This document shows, piece by piece, positions 32,111 to 41,700 of a stretch of 64,000 nucleotides of DNA. Numbering within the stretch: the stretch's first letter is position 1; each line of letters begins with the position of its first letter. The notes beneath the pieces are model-generated. The model had not been told where the DNA came from, did no database searches, and saw only the letters and a list, made by a program, of their open reading frames with translations. A program made the position numbers and the translations under genes. This stretch comes from CAZBME01 sp964645835 (GTDB taxonomy: Bacteria; Desulfobacterota; Syntrophia; Syntrophales; UBA8958): positions 99,174 to 163,173 of the forward strand of contig CAZYDG010000085.1 of assembly GCA_964645835.1 (NCBI GenBank), in the 5' to 3' direction.

Positions 32111-32932
32111 ATGCATAGCGAGACAATGGGCCATCTGGAGAAGATCGAAAATACAATGGTACAGGAATCCGTCCTTGGTTTTAATCCGTCGATCCTCTTC
32201 ATCCTGGACGACGTTGAGGTGGGCAAGAAGGAAATTGAGGACATGAAACCCAAGCTGGGACCGGAAATGTTTGCATATCTCTTCAAAATCGCCAATTCCG
32301 CATATCATGGCAGCGTGAAAATGAGTCCGGTCACGAATTTTTTCGGTGTCGTCAACCGGCTTGGTATGCAACACACCAAGGTATTGATTTTACTGTTTGC
32401 CATGCACCGCCTGGCTAAAGGCAGCCTGGAAGCGGAAACTATCTATGAAAAAAGTTTCTGCGCTTCCGCAATGGGCAAAATCATGTCCATGGAGTTCGGT
32501 CTTCGTGATGATAGAATGCGGCAGGTAGAGCTTGCCTGTCTTTTATCAAGCATCGGCTTAATGATGATGACGGTATATCGTAACAAGTATCATGACGGCA
32601 GCTTTGATTTATCGGCGGATTTCATCGAGAAAAATCACTTACGCTTCACAGAAAGAATCATCCGCAGATTTCAGTTTCCCGACTATCTCCATGGAATGCT
32701 CATGTCGGATTGTTTTAGCCTTGAGCGCATGGGTATCGGCCTTGGGACAGTGGTAAAGCTGGCCATCAGCGCAGTGGAATATTCATTTAAATCCATGGGG
32801 AACAAGCTTGTGTTCAGTTCTCCATCTATTCGCGCCAACGAGGATAGATTTGCCTCGTCCCTTGCCGGAATGATTGAAGAGCATTTTAAGGCTGCCGGCT
32901 TGAGCAAATGCCTCGTAATGACGACCGTCTGA
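32111..32932 (+). CDS. HDOD-domain signalling protein
   Basis: This 273-residue soluble protein has an HDOD core: FKIANSAYHGSVKMSPVTNF, then VVNRLGMQHTKVLILLF, at about residues 55-100. The family is related to HD domains but lacks phosphodiesterase metal ligands and acts as a protein-interaction module in motility, c-di-GMP and chemotaxis control. The ATG at 32111 has AAAGGAGA seven bases before it; the earlier ATG at 32084 lacks a ribosome site. The chemoreceptor gene follows after 29 bases. The operon starts from a sigma-54-like promoter with two activator sites. Confidence 0.8.
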   Translation: MHSETMGHLEKIENTMVQESVLGFNPSILFILDDVEVGKKEIEDMKPKLGPEMFAYLFKIANSAYHGSVKMSPVTNFFGVVNRLGMQHTKVLILLFAMHRLAKGSLEAETIYEKSFCASAMGKIMSMEFGLRDDRMRQVELACLLSSIGLMMMTVYRNKYHDGSFDLSADFIEKNHLRFTERIIRRFQFPDYLHGMLMSDCFSLERMGIGLGTVVKLAISAVEYSFKSMGNKLVFSSPSIRANEDRFASSLAGMIEEHFKAAGLSKCLVMTTV

Positions 32933-32961
32933 TTTAAAGAATGATAGAGAGGAGAAGAACA

Positions 32962-34557
32962 ATGAATAATTTGCTCGCAAACCTCAGGATTTTTCACAAG
33001 ATGATGATCGGTCCCACTTTAGTCATTGTGTTTATGGTGTTCATGGCCCTGGCGGCATACTGGGGATTCTCGACGCAAAAAGGCTCCCTGGATAATATCT
33101 TCAACGAGCGCTTCGACGGGTACAAGAAAAGCGCTAAAATTCTTAAAGATGTTGATATTATCTATGCCGATATCTATCGAGTGGTCAGTTGGACACATTC
33201 CAAATATGACCAGCAAAAGATTGATAACCTTAGCAATAAGCAGGTTCCCGCCATCGACAGCGTAATAGGCACGGTACAGAATATTCTCCAGTCACCCAAG
33301 CTCCTGCCGGAGGAAAAGAAACTCTATCAGGCGGCCTTGGGGCAGCTTGCTCAGTTCAAGCAGCCCGTCGCCGGATTGACGGATCTCATCAAGATGGACG
33401 TTTTTGCCGCAACCATGTTTCTGGACACCGGCGATGACGCCTATCAGGAGTTGCATAAGACCCTCCAGGCCTTGATGGTCATCGAGGATAAGCTTAGTAA
33501 AGAAGATTATGACCAGTCGACAAAGAAATATTTCCAGGTGCTGACAATATTCGCAGCTATTTTGGCGGTCGCAGTGGTGCTCTCGTTGATTGTGAGTTTA
33601 ATGATGGCCAGGTTGATTACCGCCCCTCTTCACAAATCCATGGACATCATCGCGGATATTTCAACGGGAGATCTCACACAGGAACTTCATGTGGAGTCGA
33701 GCGACGAGATCGGTGAGTTGGCCCAAGCCGTCGATACAATGCGGATAAAAATATCTGAAGCGGTAGGCCAGTCCCTTGCTTTATCCCATGTTTTATCCGA
33801 TGCCGCATCCGAACAGGCGGCGGCCCTCGAGGAGACCTCGGTGTCTCTTGACGAAATGGCCTCTATGACCATGCGCAATGCAAGCAACACCTCCGAAGCC
33901 AATAACCTTATGAATACCGTTAATCAAGCCATTCAGAAAGCAAATGCCTCCATGACGGATCTTACGGCATCGATGAAGCAGATCGCCTCGTCGAGTGAGC
34001 AGACACAAAAAATTGTGAAGAGTATCGACGAGATTGCCTTTCAGACCAATCTGCTGGCCCTGAATGCTGCCGTAGAAGCGGCCCGTGCCGGTGAAGCCGG
34101 TTCCGGATTTGCAGTGGTTGCGGACGAGGTCAGGAATCTGGCGATGCGGGCCACCGAGGCGGCCCGGAATACGTCGCAGCTGATTGACAACATCGCCGGC
34201 AAGATCAAAGACGGGGATAGCCTGGTAATGATTACCAATGGGGCCTTCCAACAGGTGACGACAAGTTCAGCAAAGGTTGTTGACCTGATGGCGGAGATTG
34301 CTGCCGCCTCTCAAGAACAGTCTCAAGGTATTGACCAAATCAACCGCGCCATGGCGGAGATTAACCAGGTCACCCAGCAAAATGCCGCCAGCGCCGAGGA
34401 AATGGCCGCAATAATGTCGATGTTCAAGACAAATTATGAGGATGGGCATACGGCTGAAACGACAAAGATGAAGCGATTGGCTTCCTCTGCGACCCGGCAC
34501 GCTTCCAGTGCGGTATTTTTCAAAAGAGTTGCTCCCATAACTGCAGAAAGTTTTTAG
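32962..34557 (+). CDS. Methyl-accepting chemotaxis protein
   Basis: This 531-residue receptor has an N-terminal membrane helix (MIGPTLVIVFMVFMALAAYW), a periplasmic helical ligand domain of about 150 residues, and a second helix (LTIFAAILAVAVVLSLIVSL). HAMP and the signalling hairpin follow, with tip FQTNLLALNAAVEAARAGE and GSGFAVVADEVRNLA. The ATG at 32962 sits behind GAGGAGA. It would signal to CheA/CheW encoded elsewhere. It ends in RVAPITAESF with no CheR-binding pentapeptide. Being downstream of an HDOD gene and a sigma-54-like promoter shared with adhesin genes suggests coupling of taxis to attachment. Confidence 0.92.
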   Translation: MNNLLANLRIFHKMMIGPTLVIVFMVFMALAAYWGFSTQKGSLDNIFNERFDGYKKSAKILKDVDIIYADIYRVVSWTHSKYDQQKIDNLSNKQVPAIDSVIGTVQNILQSPKLLPEEKKLYQAALGQLAQFKQPVAGLTDLIKMDVFAATMFLDTGDDAYQELHKTLQALMVIEDKLSKEDYDQSTKKYFQVLTIFAAILAVAVVLSLIVSLMMARLITAPLHKSMDIIADISTGDLTQELHVESSDEIGELAQAVDTMRIKISEAVGQSLALSHVLSDAASEQAAALEETSVSLDEMASMTMRNASNTSEANNLMNTVNQAIQKANASMTDLTASMKQIASSSEQTQKIVKSIDEIAFQTNLLALNAAVEAARAGEAGSGFAVVADEVRNLAMRATEAARNTSQLIDNIAGKIKDGDSLVMITNGAFQQVTTSSAKVVDLMAEIAAASQEQSQGIDQINRAMAEINQVTQQNAASAEEMAAIMSMFKTNYEDGHTAETTKMKRLASSATRHASSAVFFKRVAPITAESF

Positions 34558-34594
34558 AGAAAGAGGCTGTTTGAATTTTTTTGAGGCAATACGA

Positions 34595-35063
34595 ATGATA
34601 TCTAATCAAGATATAATGGATAAACTTTATATGGGCGTTGTCATTCTCGACACGGATCTATGCGTCCGATACTGGAACAACTGGATGTCCATGCACACAA
34701 CTATCGATAAGGAGAAGATTATCGGCGCCAAGATCACGGAAGTCTTCCCTAACCTTAACAATCCCAAGTTTCTGCGAAGCATGAAATCGGTCATGACTTT
34801 CGGCAATTATTATTTCATCTCGCAAAGGCTTCACCGGTATTTGATCCCCATGAAACCTACCGGTGCTTTTCCGACAATGATACTTATGGCCATCAATGCA
34901 GAGATTTCATCCTCAAGTCAATGAGCCAGACAATTTCTGCTATGTTACGGAAGGTTGATATGTTCGTGCGTTTCGGTGATGAAGAATTCTGCTGCCTTCT
35001 TCCCGAGACGGATCTCCAGTCGGCCCTGATCCTGGCAGAGCGTGTACAGAAAATCCACCCAGT
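34595..35063 (+). pseudogene. Remnant of a PAS-GGDEF diguanylate cyclase gene
   Basis: The first frame (ATG 34595) encodes a PAS-like domain, LYMGVVILDTDLCVRYWNNW, through about residue 85. A second frame from about 34880 reads NDTYGHQ, then FILKSMSQTISAMLRK and VRFGDEEFCCLLPETDL: a GGDEF domain with a degenerate GDEEF signature that breaks off after VQKI. The N-terminal part of the GGDEF domain is missing and the frames do not join, so the gene is broken. The region runs into repeat sequences from about 35065. It probably once followed the chemoreceptor gene as a c-di-GMP enzyme. Confidence 0.75.
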
Positions 35064-35129
35064 CCTCCTTTGTCAGAGGAAGAATTCTTCCGGTCCCCCC
35101 TTTGGAGGAGAGGATGTGTCGTAACCCAG

Positions 35130-35315
35130 TTTTGTCATTGCGAGTTCTCGCAAGGAACGCGGTAATCTTTCTTTTCAATCAACTGCGAGATTGCTTCGGT
35201 CGGCAATGCTCCCTCCTAAGAAACTTCGCCTTTTTGTCACTGCGAGGAGGCCATTGGCCGACGTGGCAGTCTTGGAGATTGCCACGACGCCTGTGCTTCG
35301 TCTCGCAATGACAGA
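35130..35315. repeat. TCATTGCGAG intergenic repeat
   Basis: TTGTCATTGCGAGTTCTCGC at the left and TCGTCTCGCAATGACAG at the right, with CTGCGAGATTGC, GTCACTGCGAGGAGG and GAGATTGCCACG inside, form the compound palindromic repeat common in proteobacterial intergenic DNA. It fills part of the 34558-35741 gap, which otherwise holds the broken cyclase, another repeat and the adhesin promoter. Confidence 0.7.
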
Positions 35316-35384
35316 AAGTATCTTCCATAAATAACACCGGAATCTATTCAGGGTTAGTTGCTTGCAATGACGTAATTTGTAAAT

Positions 35385-35457
35385 CATTGTAGGGTGGAAC
35401 AAGCGAAGCGGTTCCACCGTTAGATGGTGGATGCGCTTCACTTCATCCATCCTACAG
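35385..35457. repeat. TAGGGTGGAACAAGCGAAGC repeat, copy 1
   Basis: CATTGTAGGGTGGAACAAGC through GGTTCCACC to CATCCATCCTACAG is nearly identical to 43191-43263. Both copies are 73 bp and both lie just upstream of a paired activator site (7 and 55 bases away). Confidence 0.75.
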
Positions 35458-35463
35458 TTGTGA

Positions 35464-35637
35464 GTCCGGAAAAGGTGGATTATTGTGAGTCCGGAAATTC
35501 CGGATTATTATGGTTTCAAGGTTCGCTTATCTTACCTACTTTATCTTCCCGTCGTTTCTTTATAGCATTTAACATATTGTAATATATAAAGAAATAGAGA
35601 CGAGCCCTCGATCACATGATTTTGGCATGCTTCTTGA
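35464..35637 (+). promoter_or_regulatory. Paired activator sites plus sigma-54-like promoter (adhesin)
   Basis: 17-bp sites at 35464-35480 and 35489-35505 (GTCCGGAAATTCCGGAT), centres 25 bp apart, precede TTGGCATGCTTCTTGATA with GG at 35624-35625, ten bases, then GA at 35636-35637. The predicted start is near 35649, leaving a leader of about 93 bases to the adhesin ATG. Confidence 0.78.
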
Positions 35638-35741
35638 TATATCCGATTCGAATTACGATATCAGAAGCACTTGGTCGCACCAACAGCGCTTCTGGTTGGA
35701 TGAGCAGAATATTGGACCATATAAATATTTTAGGAGGAGAA

Positions 35742-38700
35742 ATGAAAAATCAGTCAGGGAATTCGCGGGGGGATTTGCTTAAAAACGCCGGGAAAAAAAG
35801 TAAGATTAATGAAAATTCGCAGTTGCCACGTGCGGATATTCAACCAACCGAAACTAATCTGGATATTGCGCCTGTGCCTGAAAATTTAAACATTCAGGCC
35901 GGGTTGGCAGCAAAGGAAGTTGCTTCCACTCAGGCGGTATTTACCGGGAACACCGCTGAAGTATTCAGTGCGGATTCAGTTCATGCGCCAGAAGCACCCG
36001 TCTTGTATTCAGGCTATGTTCAGTTAGCGGATGCTTCCGGTGCGGTTGCCGATTATATTCACTTGGCTGATGCTTCAGCCGGTTCGGCAACTGATGTACT
36101 GATGACTGCGCCGGGCCCAGGTTCCGCCGATACGGGTTCTGCCGGCACAGGATCTGCCGTTGGGGGATCTGCCCCTGAAGAAACAAGTTCCATATGGCCT
36201 TGGGTTGCCGGACTTGCCGTAGTGGGTGTTGGCGCCGGCCTGGCGGCTGGAGGCAATCATGGCGGCGGCGATTCGAGCAGCAGCGGGTCATCAACTCCTG
36301 TCCCAACCCCCACCGTAAGCACGCCGACGGCCGCCCTTGCCACGGATAGCGGCAGGAGCAGTACCGACGGCATTACCAATGTTAAAACTGTGAACGTGGA
36401 CGGTCTGCAAAATGGAGCGACCTGGGAATATCAGGTAGATGAAGGCGCATGGACAAAAGGCAGCGGCAACACTTTCGATCTGACGTCGGGCCAGCACAAT
36501 TACTATGTGCGCCAGACAGATTCTGCAGGTCATGTAAGTGAAATCTCAACTTATACATATTACTATATTCCTTCATTTAATGAAGACCCCACCATCCTTC
36601 ATGGCCCCCTTTCCTTGGAAAGCAGCGGCGGTCATAACGGCATTACCAATGTTTCAACGGTGACCGTGAAAGGTCTGGACACTGGAGCGACCTGGGAATA
36701 TCAGGTGGACGGCGGCGCATGGACGCAGGGCAGCGGTACAACTTTCGATTTGACAACGGGCCAGCACAGTTATGAAGTTCGCGAGACAGACCTTGCCGGG
36801 AATGTAAGCTCTCCCTCATCATCCTTTACATTTACCTATGATGCAACCCCCCCGGTTGCGCCGACAATGGTCCTTACCGTGGACAGCGGCACCCCAGGCG
36901 ACGGCATTACCAATGTCGCCGCGGTGAATGTGACCGGTCTGGAGACTGGAGCGACCTGGCAGTATCAGGTTGACGGCGGATCATGGACGGCAGGCAGCGG
37001 CACGAGTTTCAATCTGACATCGGGTGCGCACGACTATGCAGTGCGCCAGATAGATGAGGCGGGCAATGTAAGTGGTTTATTATCCAATACATTTACTCTG
37101 GACACAACCCCTCCGGTTGCGCCGACAATGGCCCTCGCCGTGGACAGCGGCACTCCAGGCGACGGCATTACCAATGTCGCCACGGTGAACGTGGCCGGTA
37201 TGGAGGCCGGAGCGACCTGGCAGTATCAGGTGGACGGCGGATCATGGACGGCAGGCAGCGGCGCGAGTTTCAATCTGACAGAGGGTGCCCACAATTACAG
37301 TGCACGACAGACGGATGCGGTGGGCAATGTAAGTGGTGTATCATCCAATACATTTACGCTGGAGACGACTCCTCCCCCTGTTCCACCCCCTCCCTCGGAC
37401 ACAACCCCCCCCCCGGTTGCGCCGACAATGGCCCTCGCCGTGGACAGTGGTACGCCGGGCGATGGCATTACCAATGTCGCCCCGGTGGACGTGGCCAATC
37501 TGGAGGCCGGTGCGACCTGGCAGTATCAGGTTGACGGCGGCTCGTGGACGGCAGGCAGCGGCACGAGTTTCAATCTGACAGAGGGTGCGCACAACGACAG
37601 TGTACGACAGATGGATGCGGCGGGCAATGTAAGTGGTGTATCATCAAATGCATTTACCTTGGACACAACCTTCCCTGGTACACCCTTAATTACGGGCATA
37701 ACTGGCGATTCAGGCACAGTGGGCGATCATATAACCAATGATAATACGCTGGTGATATCGGGAACCGCTGATGCCGGCGCGACGGTACAGGTGAATGTTG
37801 ACGGCGTGCTCAAGGGCACGGCGCTGGCGGATGGATCCGGCAACTGGACGTTCGATTACAGAGGGACCACTCTCGCTGATAACACATATCATATAGCGGC
37901 AAAGGTCACTGACGTTGCCGGAAATCCCGCCACATCGGCAGATTATGCGGTAAAGGTCGACACAACTCCCCCGACGGTGGCCATCAGTACTGATGACATG
38001 AATTTGGCCCTCAATCAAGCGGCGAACATTACGTTTACATTTAGCGAAGATCCGGGGACGAGTTTCGTCCAGTCCGATGTTACAGTTTCCGGAGGCACGC
38101 TTGGCGTGATCAGCGGCACGGGTCTCAGCCGCACCGCCGTCTTTACGCCTGCTGACGGCAGCACCACAAATAGTGTCATCAGCGTCGGGAGCAATGCATT
38201 TACAGATGCAGCCGGCAATGCCAACGCCGATGGCGCTGATGCCGACAATACCCTTACCATGACAGTGCGAACCATGCATCCGTCGAATTTGACGTTGTCC
38301 TCCATTGCGGCCGGCACCGGCGGCTTCGTCATTAACGGTGCAGGGGTAAGTGATAAGAGCGGATACAGCGTCTCATCGGCGGGCGATGTAAACGGCGACG
38401 GCCTGGGAGATCTCATCGTGGGGGCGCCGGCGATAAGTGCAGCAGGTAAGAGCGGAAACAGCTACGTAGTTTTCGGCAAGGCGGATACGGGTGAGGTGGA
38501 CCTGAGCGCCGTCACAGCCGGCACCGGCGGCTTCGTCATTGGCGGATTACCGTCAGGCAGCATGACCGGATGCAGTGTCTCATCGGCGGGCGACGTCAAC
38601 GGCGATGGTTATGCCGACCTCATCGTGGGGGCAAAGGGTACGGGGACAGGCGGCATACTAGACGGCGGCAGCTACGTGGTCTTCGGCAAGGCTGGTATGG

Positions 38701-41700
38701 AATCAGTGACTCTGAGCACCACCTCCGCTCCTTCCTACGTTGATTCTCATGGCGCTACCGTATCGGACGGCTTCGCTTTAGCCAAGGTCCATATTGGTAT
38801 TAACTCGAACGTCGGGTACAGTGTCTCGGGTGCGGGTGACTTCAATGGCGACGGACTGGCCGACCTCATCGTCGGTTCGGATGGCAACGGCTCAAATCGA
38901 GCTTTTCTGGTATACGGGAAGACGAGTTCTGAAACTGTTAATCTGGACCTGGTCGGTATGACATACGTTGATGCCGGCGGAGCAACAAAGACGGGCGGCG
39001 TTGTCATATCAGACCTGGGAAATAGTATTGCAGTCTCCACGGCGGGCGATGTCAACGGCGACGGCCTGGGAGATTTAATTGTGAGTAATCCTTACTGGAA
39101 CACTAACGGGAACAGTTACGTAGTTTTCGGTACAACGGATACAAGCAATATTGATATGATTAACATTGCCAGTTATGAGATTGGCGGCTTCAGCATAGAA
39201 GGTCCTTCAGGGGATAGATATGACGGGTGGAGTGTATCAGGCGCGGGCGACGTCAACGGAGACGGCCTGGCCGACCTCATTGTCGGGTCCAATGCACCAA
39301 CTAGTTCCTATGGGAAAAGCTATGTGGTCTTCGGCAAGACGGATACGAGTGAAGTTCACCTGGGCGTCGTTGCAGCCGGCACGGGCGGGTTCCTGATCAA
39401 CAATGGAACAGGGGCAGCTGATATGTCCGGGTATAACGTTTCCTCGGCGGGTGATGTCAACGGCGATGGTCTGGCCGACCTCATCGTGGGGGCGTATAAG
39501 GCAGACCCGAACGGCATCGCTGATTCCGGCGCCAGCTACGTGGTCTATGGCAAAACAGGCACGGAACAGGTCACCCTGAACGCCTCCGGTCCAACATACG
39601 TTGATGCCGGCGGCACGACAAGAATTGCCGGATATGTCATTAACGGCAGCGGGGCATCCGACTACAGCGGATATAGCGTGTCCGCGGCGGGCGACGTCAA
39701 CGGCGACGGCCTGGCCGACCTCATCGTGGGAGCGTATCAGGCAGACCCGAAGGGTCTCAGCAATGCCGGCGCCAGCTATGTTATTTTCGGAGGAATGCAA
39801 CAGGCTACAGCGGTTGATTACTTGGGTACAAGCGGCGATGACACCTACACCGGCAGCAAATACTCCGAAACCATTGTCACCGGCGCCGGCAACGATACCA
39901 TCACCGGCAACGGCGGGTCCGATGTCATGTACGGCGCCAGCGGGAACGACACATTCATTATTAATGCTGATAATGTCGCGAAACTCTCTGCCGGCGTAAC
40001 CGGCAACAATTATGCCCGCATCGACGGCGGCAGCGGCATTGACACCATCAAGCTCGACGGCAGCGGGGTCATGTTCGACCTCACCGCTATCGCCGATCAG
40101 GGCGCAGCAAATCCCGACGGCGGTTCACGGATATCTTCCATCGAAAAGATCGACATAAGCGGTTCGGGCAACAATACTCTGAGAGTAGCGCCGTCCGACG
40201 TGATTGGCATGTCGGAAATGAACGTGTTCAACGCGGGCAATGGCTGGACAGGCCTAGGCACACAAGTTGACAAGCATCAACTTGTCATAGACGGCAATGC
40301 CGGCGACATCGTGCAATTGGCAAAGGATCCAAACTTGGCCGGCTGGACGTATTCGGGAAGTGATGCAACCTATGGTGCTCAACATTATCGCATTTATAAT
40401 GCAACGGACGGCACTCATGCCCAGTTGCTCATCAACACGGATATCACAGTTCAGCACAGCCTCTCTGTAAAAATGAGCGACACCGCTCTCATTTATAACG
40501 ACACGGCGGTAGAGACCGCAACCGTTACCTTTACCTTCTCGGACACCCCGACAAGCTTCGGTATGGGCAACATTAGTTATGATCAGAATAGTGGCACGCT
40601 TACAAACCTGGCGGCAACCGGCAATCCCAGGGTCTGGACCGCAACCTTTACACCGAAGGAAAACACTTATGATGCGGCCAATGCAATCACCGTCCATGAC
40701 TACGTCGATGCAGCGGGTAATGTGGGAGAAACTGTGACCGGTCCGAATTATACAATTGATACGAAGAATGTCTATGTGTCCGCTTTAGGCTCGCGCGGCT
40801 TCGTCATTAACGGGACATCGCACGGTGATGGTGGCGCAACGCGTGTCAGCTATGGAGGCGACATTAACGGCGACGGCCTGGACGACTTGATCGTGTCGGT
40901 GCCTTTTAGAGCCCCGAACAGCATCCCGAGCGCGGGCGAAACCTATGTGGTTTTCGGCAAGACGGATTCGAATCCGGTGAATCTTACCTCCCTAATGTCC
41001 ACCAACCCGGCAATCAACCCTAATAAAGGTTTTGTCATGAACGGCATTTCCAGTGGGGATTATTTAGGAATTGACAGCGTCTCCGCGGCCGGCGACGTCA
41101 ACGGGGACGGGCTGGCCGATATCTTAGTGAATGCTCAAAAGCCTAACAACGGCACCAGTTTCCTGGTTTTCGGCAAGACGGATACGGGTACGCTGAACCT
41201 GAGTACTGTCGCAGCCGGCAGCGGCGGCTTCGTCATCAACGGCGTGGGGGAAAGTGATTGGGCCGGACATGGCCTGTCTGCGGGGGGCGACGTCAACGGT
41301 GACGGTCTGGCCGACCTCCTCGTGGGTGCGTATGGGGCAGATCCGAACGGTGTTTCTAGCGCCGGGAGCAGCTATGTGATCTTTGGCAAACAGGATACGG
41401 GTGCGGTGAACCTGAGTGCCATCGCAGCCGGCAGCGGCGGCTTCATCATTAATGGCAGTGCGACATCCGATTACAGCGGATACAGCCTTTCCGGGGCGGG
41501 TGACGTCAACGGGGACGGATTGGCCGACATCATCGTGGGGGCGCATAAGACTGCTACCAACGGCACCGAGTCAGGCAGCGCCTATGTCGTATTTGGCCAG
41601 ACAGGCAACAATACCGTGAATCTGGGCTCTTCCGCCGTTACCTTTGCCGGCAGCGGCGCCGCGAACGGGTTCGTGATTAACGACGTGCTTTCTGGTCAAA

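Noticed and set aside
35616..35741. N-terminal extension of the adhesin frame from 35616
   Set aside because: It overlaps the -24/-12 element and has no ribosome site, while AGGAGGAG precedes the ATG at 35742.
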